Positions 28,536 through 41,294 of a stretch of DNA of 64,000 bases are shown piece by piece. The stretch's first letter is position 1. Each line of letters begins with the position of its first letter. The notes under the pieces are model-generated. The model saw only the letters and a list, made by a program, of their open reading frames with translations, was not told where the DNA came from and made no database searches. This DNA is from Paratinospora sagittata (Eukaryota; Streptophyta; Magnoliopsida; Ranunculales; Menispermaceae). Position numbers and translations under genes: made by a program. The DNA lies in the NCBI GenBank assembly GCA_035771175.1, contig CM069593.1:23040456-23104455 (forward strand). Reading direction: 5' to 3'.

Positions 28536-29316
28536 GAATTAATCCAAACACCTAACGAATATATTATTCATTTATCCAACGTTATATATCTGTCTTCTTT
28601 TTAGGGTGCACAACATAAATAATTATGTTGGGTGGTCATTGTGTGATGCCTCGTCATTGCAAGACAATAACCCTTCTGTCACCACTTTATATTAACTAGG
28701 CCAAGATTATATATATCAAGCTTTTGGACCCACCTATATTTAATAATTATTGTGTCTTCCAACATAATGGCCCAATTCTATTTATGTGATTAATATTTAA
28801 ATTAATTAAAAAAAGTAGAAAAAAATTATGACCAAAGTTATATGTTTTGGACATACGGAAAGTAGAAATATTTATATATATGTACATATGACCCGCTCAA
28901 TTACCTCTAATGTCCATGTGAAATTCTAAAGAGATATTGAGATTTTTCTTAATCTATATAGTTAATTGTCTATGTTAATTTTCAAAGGTAGCATCAATTA
29001 CCTTCTTTTTCCTTTTTTGGTATTATCTGAAATTAATTAAATGACATTATTGATCAACCTCTGAAACCTGATGAAATGAGCCATTATTATTACATGTTTA
29101 TAATGTGAACATTACGTGTCATTGAAGGACTTTTAATTTGAATTCTAGTCAATCAATTACCTAGTTATTTATTTTATGATTGGATATATCACTACAAACT
29201 ATTGATAAACTTTTATTGGTCTTCTTTTTTTTTTTTTTTTGGAAAGCAATCAATTGTCCCAACACTTGATTACATGAATGTTAAGTACTAGCTATTAACA
29301 TTATTTCTATATAAAG

Positions 29317-29738
29317 CCTCGCTGAGGTGATTGAGCTAAACATTTATGTCAGAGGCTGTGAAAAAATAGTTCTATAGGGACACACCACGTCAACCTAGGG
29401 ACCACCCCCTGACCATGATGCCAGTTGTTCTCACTATGTAAGAATCAAACTCTCCCCCATAAATACGTCTACATTGTTCCCCAAAAGGTAGGCCACTTTT
29501 GAGCTTTAACGAAAACATTACGTCAAGTTTTGCTCATTACTTTAACGTAGGCATCAGAAAGGTCTTAGGCTGGTACCATACCAATACTCTTAATGCTAGC
29601 CGATCTCCTTTTCTCTCAGTTTCTCTATCTCAAGTCGATGAAGAAGCAGGTCAAGCTAGAGCTCGGTAGAGTATTTTCAACTCTTCTTCCCTTTTTCTTA
29701 TTTCCTATTTTTGGTATTGATCAAATTTTACATCAACA
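29317..29738 (+). repeat. Ty3/gypsy-type LTR remnant
   Basis: The right end has GAAAACATTACGTCAAGTTT, then TTTTTGGTATTGATCAAATT and ACATCAACA ending at 29738. This resembles the 3' part of a common plant gypsy LTR (GGTATCG...CATCAACA) from memory. There is no internal gypsy coding region in the window, so it is a solo or truncated LTR. The left edge is uncertain. Confidence 0.5.
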
Positions 29739-32700
29739 TTAATAAATAATATGATGATGTCATGACACAATTAATGTGCTTAATTACTGAAGCTGTCCAT
29801 CTCACAATTAATAAAGTAATTAGTTAGTAATCCATTAAAATTAAATTAAATTAAATAATTGTTATGGCCTTTTCTAAGAAATTTTAAAACTCAAATTGGA
29901 TGGCTAATTTATTTAGGGTTTGAACTAGTGAACTCACTGCTTTGCGTATGTTGTTGTGTGGGTCCAACCAAACCCCTTCTCATCACTCTCTCTCTTAATT
30001 AATTCTTACTTTGTTGGTTTGCCTTATCTTGGCTTGCTAATAAATTAAAAGGTTAATCTCTCTTAATTATTTGTTAATTTTCCTAATCATGTCTTCACGT
30101 ATTTACAAAATAATCAATAGACGACTAAGTGAAATAATCTCCACTCCAAACTTAAAATTTTAAATATATATATATATATCCTTTGAAATATTTAATAATC
30201 CGTTCACTTAGAAATGTCAACCTTAGATAGTTCTTTAGGATTTTTTTTTAAAAAAAAAGATAATTAATTAATAATGTCAAGTCGTTAATTTATTAAATAT
30301 ATTATAGAATGATATATTCAAAAGTTACTTACTGGGACCCACATTATATATGCGTGGTATATAATTGGATGGTTTAGGAAAGCTAATAATATCCACATAT
30401 ATTTATTAACCTGATTAGTGGAGAATTGGGAGTTGAGAATATTAATTAATTGCTATAATAGTTGCAGTAAGATCAAAATTATCAAAATTGAAACCCACTA
30501 GAATCCATCAACCAACTTTTACAATTTCTGACTTTAAAATAATCTCGTTCTTCAAAAGAATTAACAGAAATATTATAAGGGCGACGAAAAAGAAAGCCAA
30601 TAATGACTTTAAAGTTTGATTATTGTATAATGAAAAGAGTATTGATCATTAATTAATTAGTTAACCCAAAACTTAGTGGACTTAAAAAGTGAATTAATTA
30701 CCTCTTAATTAGATCCATTAATTTTAAGTCAAAATGACTGCTTTAATTAGTAATGTTTTTTGAGTAAAAAAGAAGGACTAGCTTTCATAGTCTTGTTAAT
30801 TTGACTGTTGACTTGAATGATTCTGTGCTCCATTAGCTCGCGCGTATTCAACATCATCAGCTGCCCACGTGAGTATTCCAACATGCAAGTCGCGCGTGTT
30901 CTAATTTTTTTTATTTTTTTTTTGGAAAGCGATTCTAATCCTCAGCCAAGAGTGGTCGACAACTGGAGTCGACAAGTCATAGAAGCCGACAATTTCATCC
31001 CAACCAAAAATGATTCTATGCAATCCGGGGGTTGGTTTAGTCAATGTCGTGGCAGAATGTAACAACTCGACCTTTAGCTTACAGAAAGTTTCGTGATATT
31101 CAAGCCACCCTTGCTTCTAATTTTTTAATAAGGTTCCAAAATTTTCTTTTTGCATTTCATTTTTTGGAATATTATTAATAAGTGGAAAGAAAAAGTCTTT
31201 TATAAGTCCGGAAAAAAGAGCCCCGCAACAGAAACGCCAAAATGGTCAAAAAAGGGTTCCACGTGGCACTCTCACTGCCTAACATTTCAATTATTAATTG
31301 TCAGTATTAATTATTAAAAAAGGTCACACAATGTATCTGTAATTAGAAGCTGCCAAGAAGTAGTGATTTTTTTTTTCCTTTTTTAAGTAACGCAGACAAA
31401 AAAAAAAAAAACTCACTATTTAACCTTGTTATGATCTTTTTATTAACTCGGTATACCTTGGATACCCAACTCTTTTACATATTTTAAATTTTTTTTTTGT
31501 TTTTATCCTAAACTATCATTATCTTCAGCTAATTCTTTTATAGAGACACGACTAATTTAGAATTCGATACTCTAAAATATAATCAGGCTCTTTAATCCGT
31601 TAAGACGTAGTTGTCATCATCAATTTTGTTACAACTTAATGGATATTTTAAAGATTTGCGTATATTATCAAAATATTATCAAAATATTAAAAAATAACGT
31701 TGACATTTAATGTAGACGTAACATTACTTTTTTTTATATTAAATATAAATAATATAAATATTAATGTGTGGGTTCTAGATCTAAGTTGAAATTAATGTTT
31801 TTCAAGATTTGCTTAATACAAAATAGATTGTCTTATGAAACTAATAAAAAATAAAATGTTAAGTTCAAAGATTTTAAACCAAAACGGCCTTTTTGGGTCA
31901 ATAAAAAAAAGCAGCCAAAGCCGCCTTAACTTATTATTATTATTATTATTAAAAGTTTTTTTTTATTATAAATAATTAAAAATATAAGTTAAAAGAGAGA
32001 TAAGGTGGGAATGTCGGGTGTCAGAAGGCTGTCGGTTTTGAAATGAACAGGTGAAGTCCAGCCAATACAAGTATGACTGTGCCTAGCCGACTTTAATGAA
32101 CAATACGGTGACCCTAATTAAAATAATAAATGCACTTTTTCTCCTCTCTGTTTTTTAAATGTTTGTTTCTTAATCTTTTAAAACAATTATTTTAAATGTC
32201 TGTTTTTTATTTATAAAACAATTATTTTAAAAAATATATATATTTTTTTTAAAATTTTGAAATGAGAAGATTTCAATAATTAAGGTAGTATAATAAAGAC
32301 TATTAGATGTTTTAATTAAGAATAACAACCTATTAATAATACACGATAAGGAAGATAGATTAAGATTTAAAATAATATATATAGAATGAATTAAAATGAA
32401 TATAAGTACTTGTAATTAAATATCACCGTAACTCTTAACATAATAAAAAAAGTAATAGAAGTTGAAAAAACATATTTATATAGCTAATTCTATATAATTG
32501 ATAAAAAAAAATAAGTATTTAAACTAAACATAATTTTAAATTGGCTTCCATAATTAAGTTACAAAAATAAATAAATAAATTTGATTTAGTTATGTAAATT
32601 TACATTACTAAAAGAATAATAGTATTTGAATAATTGTTTTATTAAGGTTATCAAAACTACTAATAACCCTTATTAGTAGGTCTACAAAAAGAGAGTCCTT

Positions 32701-34925
32701 ATCATTTTTGCTTATCCTAAGTATATTTTTATAATTGAGTCCAAAGAACCCACCTAATTCTCATTTATCTCCCCTTTTGCCACACTTAGAGATAAAGAGC
32801 CTACTAAATGTCATGATGGGCCGCCCTTAATACCTAAAGGAAATGAAGAATATTAATTCATTCTAGAACAAGCTTTTAATCAAATTAAACTAAAGAGCAC
32901 AAGTCTATTTAAACTAGCAATATATTTAAAGAAAAGTGTAGGAAATAGAGCAATAGAAGGTAGGATCGAAATATATAAAAGGTTATGAGATACATCATAT
33001 GCTGACTCAAGCTAGATGACACTTCATTTGTATGTATGGTATTGCGCCCACAGAATTAAGGGTACCTCCAAAACCAGATGCTTTAAATTTTTTAAATAAT
33101 AAATATATAAGTGAGGCCGAGGAGTCCCTGAAAATCAAAATCAATTAAATTACTAAGGAAACATCAAGCAGTCAAAACGACTTTCTCCCGCAAAACAGGT
33201 TGTACGCAAAGGGACCACCCAAATCGATTTGCCGGCCAACCTTACCTTTTTCCACCGACCAACCTAACCTTTTTCCACTTCATTACAACTTTGAATTTCT
33301 ATGCCACCCTCCCAATACACTTACAACTTGCATTTGGGTCCTTTCTTACAATTCAAACTCAATTACCCCAAATAATAATAATAATAATATACATATTTTC
33401 AATTGAAAAAAATGTTATTTAGTTATAAAAAGATAATTTATATATATTTATAATTTTATGTTAAATAAGGCATGTAATAAATTATTTAATATTAAATATA
33501 AAGATATAGTTACAATTATTTATAGTTAAAATAACATCGTTTTAAACTGAGACTCTACTGAATTGAGCTATAATTGAATTTTGCCTATTTAAAAAGTTAA
33601 AATTACTTTTAAGGTTTGTCGTTTGGTTTCTGTATGTGTGAATTAAAAAGATTTTTTTTTTTTATCATTAAATTACATGAACTCACTTTTTCTATTTTAT
33701 TCTATTAAATAGATTTACGTTACTAATGGTCAAATAAAATTTTATTTTTATTGTCAACTATATATACATGAATGTAACCGTCTCTCCAGAGACAAAGACA
33801 TCCAATATATTAATGTAACCTCTCGTAACTCATATATCTAAGCTTGAGATTAAATGTGTTTAAAAATTGACAGCGTTCTTAAAAATATTATCTTTACCTA
33901 GGGTTTTATATAAAAAAAGGGTATTTTAGTATTTTTACTCTCATTTTTAATTTTAAATATTTAAAATAAAATTACGTGACCCTTTTTTTTAGAGATATTT
34001 GACTTTTGTTAAAAAATTAATATTTAAAGCAATGTCAATCAAAATAATTTAACATGACGTATTAATTAATATATGAGGTCCAAGTCACATGCATGCATCT
34101 TGTCCAGTGAAATTTCCTGTATTATTTATTTCATTGACCTAAAATCCTAGTAGATTTTGGGTCGTCTTCTTATTCCAGTGATTAATTTAATCAGTCAAAG
34201 TCAAAGTCAATATAAAATATATATTATCTTCATGGACCATCTCAATCGCGCATGTGTCAAATACATGCTTTATTTATTATTATTATAATTATTTTGCAAT
34301 GTAGGCAAATATATGCTTTGTTTTTTAAACAACTAAGTCATGAATTCGTAATTCTTTTTTATTTCTTATTTTTAAAAATTTAGTAGCGTAAAATATTCAT
34401 CTAAATCACATAATATGAAATAATTCAAGAAATATGTGCAACGTGTAGGTGAACGTGATAGATTTTTAAATGTGCAGAGGCTGAGTTCATGCGGCCTCGG
34501 ATTGTCGTGTAAGTGTTTATTACTATGGGTATAGTCAATTTTTAAGTGGTCGAATTTTTCACGGAGGCTCGATTAAGGGCGTGATGTTTTTTTAAAAATA
34601 ATAATAATAATAATAATTTAAGAAATCTTAGTGAAGAAGGAAAAATAAATAAATGTGAAAAAATTTGCATGATCACATCAGCAACAATATTGAGTTGCTA
34701 GTTATCAAAGGCTTGTGATTTTCTACATATATAATTGAATTCGTCACATTAGAGTTAGAAGTTGACAAAATAAAAATTGTATATGAATAAACCATGCAAT
34801 TAATATTATAGTCATTAATTTGATTTTGTGACACTATATTAAGATGCATAATATATGTAAATTTAGTAATAATCACCCATGCTTGTGTGATTTTACAAGT
34901 ATGTAATTGTATTTTTTTATGATTA

Positions 34926-34927
<2 letters not shown>

Positions 34928-34966
<39 letters not shown>
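34928..34966. repeat. (TA)n microsatellite
   Basis: About 19 AT dinucleotides without interruption. It creates a long spurious open frame on the minus strand with a YIYIYI run. Confidence 0.9.
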
Positions 34967-34969
<3 letters not shown>

Positions 34970-35257
34970 TAAAGTTGCTAGATACACTTTTATATGCCTA
35001 TTGTATACAGCTAGACAAAGCCAAGATTTGATGGTCACGTCATGCAATTAATGAGCAAATAAATAAATAAATTTTGGATATGTACCACAACTTAGTCAGT
35101 TTTTATTAATATATATATATATAGATATATAGATTTGCGTCGTCATAATATATGTTTGATTCATTGTTTATGGGAATAAAAAAATATTTTCTATTCATAC
35201 CCAAGTTCCAAATTGCTCTTAAGATTCCCCTGCATTCTTCTATTTCATTCATAATAA

Positions 35258-35878
35258 GGTTTGGCATCGTTTTTAAATTCAATTTTCTGTATTTTTAAAC
35301 TTGTTTAGTTCACATGAATCGAAAAATGTTTTTAAGAAAAGTTAAGAAAATTAATTATTGTTTTTAAAAAATATAGAAAAATTATTTTTTAAGTTTTTCT
35401 TTTAGTTGATTTATAATTAATGAAACTCACATAAACTTTTTTACACTTAATTTATTTGAAATCTTAAAACAACTAAACAAGTTTTCCTTATTTTTTAAAT
35501 TTAAAAAAACATTTTAATTTTGAATATGATAACAAACATATTTTTAAAAACTATAAATCAATATTTAAAAATGAAATCATATTTAATTTTTTGAAAAGCC
35601 TTAATTTCCATTTAAAGTGAGTAAGTTTTTCTAATATAATTTTTCTTTTATAAATTTCATGAAAAGGTATGTGTTTTGTTGATGATTCAAAAACTTGAAT
35701 TCAATTAGAAAACGGAAAAATCAAAAATCGATGTTTTAATCGCTTCTTAAAACAATTTGTTTTCTTTACAAAAAGTGAAAATTTATTTTTCAATTCACTC
35801 AAACAAAACGATTTTTTTGTGTTTTCAGATTTTTAGATGCAGAAAACTATATCTGAAACATAAATCAAATGCACCCTT
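35258..35878. mobile_element. MITE-like element, GCATTTGGTTTG family, copy D (expanded)
   Basis: The left end AAGGTTTGGCATCG and the right end ATCTGAAACATAAATCAAAT followed by GCACCCTT resemble the ends of copies A-C, with the same oligo-T/A core. It is 620 bp, longer than the others, so either two copies are nested or the interior was duplicated. Confidence 0.35.
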
Positions 35879-35915
35879 AATATTTCTTCCTTTCAAAATT
35901 CAAATGGGTTTAAAA

Positions 35916-36484
35916 TAGGAGTGTCGACGGTTCGATTTAAATTGGTTTAATACTAAAATTTAAATCAAAACAAATATAATCTGCTTCGGTTTAGTTTAGC
36001 TTAATCGGTTTATTCCGAATTACCAAATTAAATCAAACCGAACTGAACCAAACTTAATCGGTTTGGTTCGATTTGAGTTGATCGATTTAAAATTTTATAT
36101 GTACATACATTAAATAAATTAAAATAATTAATTATATATGTATGTATATGAGGTAATTTTAACTTTTTTAATGCATATTTAAAAAACTTGAAAACTATAT
36201 TTACTATATAAAGATGATTATATAATTTTTTAATGAAAATATTTATATTATAAAAAAATTATAGACAGTAAAAATAAATATTAATAGTTTTAATTTTAAA
36301 ATTACTTTAGTTCGGTTTAGATCGATTTTTAAAATCTCAAATTATAATCTGAATCAAACCTATCGGTTTATATTTTTTTTTCAAATCTAAACCAAATTAA
36401 ATTTATTAAAAAATTAAATTAAATTAAATCAAATATTTCGTTAAATTCAATTTCACAATTTAAATCAATTTGTTGACACTTCTA
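35916..36484. mobile_element. hAT-type MITE with 8-bp target-site duplication
   Basis: The terminal inverted repeats start TAGGAGTGTCGAC on the left and TAGAAGTGTCAAC on the right, read inward. The flanks are GTTTAAAA (35908-35915) and ATTTAAAA (36485-36492), an 8-bp duplication with one change, as expected for the hAT superfamily. The interior is rich in GGTTCGATTT and AATCGGTTTG words and has no transposase, so it is non-autonomous. Confidence 0.8.
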
Positions 36485-38342
36485 ATTTAAAACAATAAAA
36501 AAAACCTATAAAAATATGATAAGATGACACAAGCAATGACTTAAACAATTGAGGAGTTTTGGTGGACGACGATGACTACCCCATGGCACACGGCATTATG
36601 TGATCATCGATATATATAATGGGATCATGATCATGCTATCATTATCACTATCACCATCCCAAAACATAGCGGCCGCAGTACAGCTTCGCTGTTATATATA
36701 TATATAATAAATAATATACGACAATCGATGCGTTAAAAAGTCACTGTAGCATGTGGTGGTGACAATCCGAGTCAAATACAAGTATCAGTACTGTAGAAAA
36801 CAATCAATTTCAGGGGTCATTTTCTTATTAATAATATAGCTTTTGAATTTTTTAAATAATTAATAAAAAAAATACTTATCGTCGAATTAATGAAATTTAA
36901 CAAGATTTAGATATTACAATGTATTTTATACATACAAATGGGGAGAATGACTTTTTAAAAAGACATGTAAATATTATTTTTTGGAGTGGAAAGATAAGAA
37001 TATCTTATAATTTAAATATTAAAAGAAAAAGGTAGACTAAGAATAAAAAGAATAAGGAAGAATAATATAAAAGAGCCCTTGTAACATTAGATTAATTATC
37101 TTTTAATTAATTTTAAAAATAACAAACATAATATTTAAAAAATAATAATAATTAACCCGCCATGCATACATTGGAAGTAGACATAAAAATGATGTAATCA
37201 TCATCTTAGTTTATGAGATAAGGTACCAAAGAAATGGTCTTAAAAGTTGAGATAAAGTTCCTTAAACATTTTTTTAAAAATGGGATAGATTCGTTTAGTT
37301 AGTGATTTTTTTTACCCTTAAATATCAAAGGCTTCAATTAAATTAACTATTATAGAGTCCTTATGGTAATCATCAGTATTTGACATTATAGCTTTAAAAA
37401 AAAAATTGTATTTGTGATATGAACCCATTTTTGGAATATAAAAAATTCTACGACTTACGTACACCATTACTTGTATTTTCTACACGTCACCCATGTTCTA
37501 TAATACAATTGTAACAGTAAGAAATTACTTTAACTAAAGAAATTCATTCATAAATACAACATATATTAAGTACTGAAAAAAAAAAAAAAAAAAGGACGGG
37601 GGAAAGGGTGTCAGGTGAGTGTCAACTATCTAGGTTTTTGTGCTGGCAGAAAATTTCAAAGAACGTCATTTATGTCAGAATGTTTGACGTAGGAATTTTC
37701 TGAAAGGGTTGGTGGTAACACGCAAAGCTAGGACTCTGCGGCAGCCGCAGCAGGCAAGCCTAACGGCCCGTAACGGTATGCACGTGCCAATCAACAATTG
37801 TGATGAGGAAGACACGTGTTTCAATTAATTAATGGCCTTTTTTAGTCCTAGTCAAATTAGGTTTAAGTGGGGTTCAATCTTATAATATTAATAAATAAAT
37901 AAATGAGAGCATATTTCTAGAAGAATACATAATTCATTCTATTGGACATTTTTGTAGGTTCCATCTCATTTCTTTAACAAAAAATAAAAAAAATCAGAAA
38001 AGGGTATAGAGAGCTTGGAAAAAAAAAAAAGAGAATCTTAAAAAGGGAAGGATTATTTTTATTTTATTTTCTTAAAGAAAAGGGAGTTGAAAATAAAAAT
38101 CATAAAAAAGATAAAGTCGTGTTGTTAAGGCATAATTCTGTCAAAACCAAGAGCCTTGGAAGAATAAGTGTAGAAATATTGTATGATTTCTTCTCAGTAA
38201 ATGAATCTTAACTGAGCCAGCTGGGTTTTTTATTTTTTATTTTTTTTTTATAGCTCAAGTCAGAAAGAAACCTCAACAGGCAACCCTAATTTTGTTTTCA
38301 GAAAAGAAGGGCATAGAGCTTCAATTCTGTAAACTGGAAGGC

Positions 38343-38453
38343 TTAATTAACCAACCCTCTTTGTGATAATCACTTGTAAACATTGAAAGCTGTTTGGAGC
38401 TTCTTTTCTAGTTCTCTTACAAGTGATTATCACAAAGAGGGTTGGTGAATTAA
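38343..38453. ncRNA. Candidate small-RNA precursor hairpin
   Basis: Two 37-nt arms (38343-38379 and 38417-38453) pair with a single mismatch around a 37-nt loop. The core is TTACAAGTGATTATCACAAA followed by GAGGGTTGGT. The size (111 nt) suits a young plant MIRNA or a small hairpin siRNA locus. The near-perfect pairing could equally mean a tiny inverted-repeat transposon. I do not recognise a known miRNA in either arm. It lies about 1 kb downstream of the stop codon of the 94-aa gene. Confidence 0.4.
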
Positions 38454-39441
38454 ATATATCTTTATGATCCTTACCACAAAAAGAGAGAAATAGCAACACA
38501 CATCTTTTGTCATACATCAAATGGAATAAAGAAGCAAAAGATCTGACATAGATGTGTTAGTTTATAATTGTCTTCACCTAAACAGAAAGAAAGCTGAAAA
38601 ATCCACAAAAAAGTGAAAAAAACACTATTTTCCCATCACAAGATTCTGGTAAAAAGAAGCTGCAATACAAACCAAGAAAGTTACAGTAAAACCAACAATC
38701 TCTTCTCTGCGTTCTAAATAGTAGAATACAAAAAGAAAAGTTCTCTTCTTCATTTTTTTCTTCTCATCACAACCACCATTCATATCCACATGTTCAGAAA
38801 AGCATGGAAAGGATGTGAAAAGAACAGAACACAAACTCATGGGATTCGACAAATGAATGAAATCCATAATCCATTAACCACTGACAGAAAATTATTCAAT
38901 TCCTACCCTTGAAAAAGCAAGTCCAACTAAAAAGCTCCCAATCATCAATAATAATTATATGAGAACTGAAATCAATTACAGAGATACAGGATAAAGTGAG
39001 GAAGAGGGAAGAGGAGAAGAAGAAGAAGAAGATGGTCCACAGTACAACTACACAACCCCAATTCCAGATTCTCTTCTCTTCTCAGAAACTTCCTCAAGTC
39101 AGAACAGAAACACCAAATTCTTCAGAGCTAACTGAAGAAAATAAAAAAAAAATAAAAAAAAGGAAAAGAGATTCCATCTGAAAAACCTCCCACCCATGAA
39201 CTGAAACCCCATGATTTTACTCACTGAGTTATCAGAACCAATTTACCCAGATCCCTTCTTCAACAACACCCTTCACACTATATAAAAATTAGAATCTCCC
39301 AACTTTCATCTATTTGTACAAAAAGACCAAAATAGAAAGAAAGAAAGAAAAAATATAAAAAGAAAATTTTTTACATCCTTCCCATCATATAGAGGACGAA
39401 TCTTTGCAGCAGGGAAGATCTTAAAGCGACCTGTTAAAAAA

Positions 39442-39726
39442 TCACTGGTCTGGAATCAGATTTCCGGAATGCATAGCCGAAGTGTAGGCGCTTGTAGGTG
39501 CAGATGTGGAGGCTGAGCTTCCCAAAACACCATCATCAATGGCGAAATCATTCCTGTTCCCCACCAGACCTTCTTCACTGGTCTCTGAAGCTCCCGATGC
39601 GCATAACCTGAAAAAGCTCCCAAATATTCTGGCTTTAATTAAACCCCGTTTCGGGGGAATCCTTGCTTTTGCTTTCTTTTGGACAGCTGGGCTGCTATTC
39701 TTCATTTCTGCAGCTAGTGAAGCCAT
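39442..39726 (-). CDS. Small plant protein with PPxRGxIKAxI motif (94 aa), function unknown
   Basis: Single exon of 94 residues; ATG at 39724-39726. The basic N-terminal region has KKAKARIPPKRGLIKARIF (17-35), parallel to PPERGQIKAKI in the 91-aa gene 16 kb away. The rest is serine/threonine-rich and weakly acidic, ending GNLIPDQ, with no membrane segment. The two proteins agree only around the motif, so they are old family members, not a recent tandem duplicate. A TATA box lies 162-170 bp upstream and the leader is rich in TTC/TCT. The function is unknown; the conserved basic motif suggests a binding segment. Confidence 0.8.
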   Translation of the reverse strand: MASLAAEMKNSSPAVQKKAKARIPPKRGLIKARIFGSFFRLCASGASETSEEGLVGNRNDFAIDDGVLGSSASTSAPTSAYTSAMHSGNLIPDQ

Positions 39727-39887
39727 AATTGTAGTAGTAGTAGAAGAAGAAGAAGAAGAATAAGAAGTAGAAAATAAAGATGAGAGTGAGCAATTATAAA
39801 GAGAAGGGAATGGAGATTATAAAGAAGGTTCACAGAAACAGAAGATAGGAGGAAAATAAGGAGAAGTATTGGAGAATGGTGGAGGGT

Positions 39888-39896
39888 TATATAAGA
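39888..39896 (-). promoter_or_regulatory. TATA box of the 94-aa gene
   Basis: The minus strand reads CTTATATAA about 165 bp upstream of the ATG, leaving a leader of roughly 130 nt. The leader contains a (TTC)n stretch at 39740-39765. Confidence 0.6.
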
Positions 39897-40290
39897 GTAG
39901 TTACTTGGAAGACAAGGCTTCTTGGTGAAGATACATATAAAAAAACTCAAACCAGAGAAAAAACGAATTATTTCTTCAAAATGAAAAGCAAACTAAAACA
40001 ACAGAATTACCAAGATGCCCATCACATATATATCTGATTCCCATTCTGTTTCTTTCCAATCCCAATTTATAACAAAATGAGATTTTGGTAGTAACAGTGG
40101 CATCATTAATTATAGAAATGTCCTTGACCATTGTCACCTCTATCAAAGCCAATGCACACCATGGTGCACCCACAAACGCTAGAGAAAGGGGGAAAAAAAT
40201 GGAATGGGTCAAGGTGATATAAGCTCAAGTTGCAGCAGAATAAACATTTAATTTGACATATCAGATCATTGATTCATTTGCCCACATATA

Positions 40291-40430
40291 GTCAAAAAAT
40301 GTGAGATGCAGCATCTTATATAGAGTTATTCATGTTAAACATTTAAGCATAGTAAAAAAATGTGAGATGCAGCATCTTATATAGAGTTATTCTGTTAAAC
40401 ATTTAAGCATAGTAAAAAAATGTGTTATCC
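40291..40430. repeat. Tandem repeat, two 60-61-bp units plus a partial third
   Basis: Units at 40291-40351 and 40352-40411 contain AAAAAATGTGAGATGCAGCA, CTTATATAGAGTTATT and AAACATTTAAGCATAGT. The third begins at 40412 and diverges after AAAAAAATGTG. The two full units differ at only a few positions, so the duplication is recent. It is non-coding. Confidence 0.9.
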
Positions 40431-40925
40431 GGTCACAGCTCAAGATTCATAACCAGTAAACAAAGAAAAGGAGAACAATCTTCATGACTGAAAAGAAAAA
40501 GAGTTTAGGACACAAGAAAAGGAAAGAAAGCGGGATACTTGAAAGCTCTGCTCTGACTGGTGGGGCACAAAGAAAATAATCGTCTTAAGTCTTTCAGGAG
40601 AAAGATCATCTGATAAAAGCCAACAGTTCACATTAGGAAAGACAAGATGAAAAATACAGTTCATGATGTAAAGATTGATCTGATCCCAGTACTTATTCTA
40701 AGCTACTACCAAAAATTCTTGAATGACCAAACTTTGACCAAAAAGGTTCTGTTATCTGGTTATCATGAACATTCGGTAATGTACTCTTCGCGGTTTGTAC
40801 CGCTTGTGGTGACAACCTCCATTCCCCTTTTTTTTTTTTTTTTTTTTTAAACAATGGGGATTGAGCTAATAGATTCCTAAAGCCTTCCTAATCTCCTGCT
40901 TTGGGATTGGGTGGTTATAATCATC

Positions 40926-41247
40926 TGCTTGATCATTGGTTGTCTCTGCTATGTGATTCCTTGCAATGAAACTAATTAAATGTATCAAAATTAATGAGCA
41001 GCAGCAGCAGGTTAACTACTTGTGATCTAGGAGTATCACATAATTCACATTATGGCAACGCTAATCATTAGAATGAAGCAAACAACTGAAAAATCAATAT
41101 CTTATGTTACAGAAGTGCAATAGGAAGGAGCATGGTAGATACAGAATGATGGAACACTAGTAAAAGGAAGAACAACTATTATTATTACTACTATTTTCAC
41201 TCGCCCTTTACAACTGACACTTTTGGCCATTTCTAAGAAATAACCAC
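40926..41247. repeat. Segmental duplication, copy 1 (3' flank of the membrane-anchor exon)
   Basis: This shares with 42470-42780 the stretches TTGATCATTGGTTGTCT, TCAATAGGAAGGAG (with variation) and ACTATTATTATTACTACTAT followed by TTTCACT and TTTACAACTGACACTTT. It lies directly downstream of the stop codon at 41295-41297 and probably includes that gene's 3' UTR. Confidence 0.8.
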
Positions 41248-41294
41248 ATCTTAATGGGACCTGCTTTACAAGCCAGTAAAGGAATCAGACCAGA

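Larger units (their letters stand above)
24070..38342. other. AT-rich intergenic region, about 14 kb, without recognised genes
   Basis: No frame here has plant-gene composition, a recognisable family motif or a convincing exon chain; longer open frames are simple-sequence artefacts. Contents I can name: a foldback element at 26866-27334 with a partial relative at 28400-28535, a gypsy LTR remnant at 29317-29738, a (TA)n tract at 34928-34966, a MITE at 35258-35878 and an hAT-type MITE at 35916-36484. G-box-like ACGTG words are scattered, for example CACGTG at 30866-30871 and ACACGTGT at 37813-37820, with no gene next to them. Confidence 0.6.

Noticed and set aside
34673..35047. A 124-codon minus-strand frame
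   Set aside because: It is caused by the (TA)n tract at 34928-34966 (YIYIYI run) and AT-rich flanks, with no family motif and no exon-like composition.
36660..36700. GC-rich patch with a NotI site (GCGGCCGC) and short inverted AGCG/CGCT words
   Set aside because: The inverted words are too short to define an element and there is no duplication or coding sequence.
37600..37720. A possible hairpin (CAGAAAATTT...AATTTTCTG) with ACGTCA words
   Set aside because: The arms pair only in the outer 9-10 bases; internal pairing needs several gaps, so it is no better than chance in this composition.
39714..39950. A minus-strand frame ending in an L-rich run, overlapping the start of the 94-aa gene
   Set aside because: It lies in the leader and promoter (TTC/TCT repeat and TATA box) of the 94-aa gene. 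The L-run is a translation of the (TTC)n leader.
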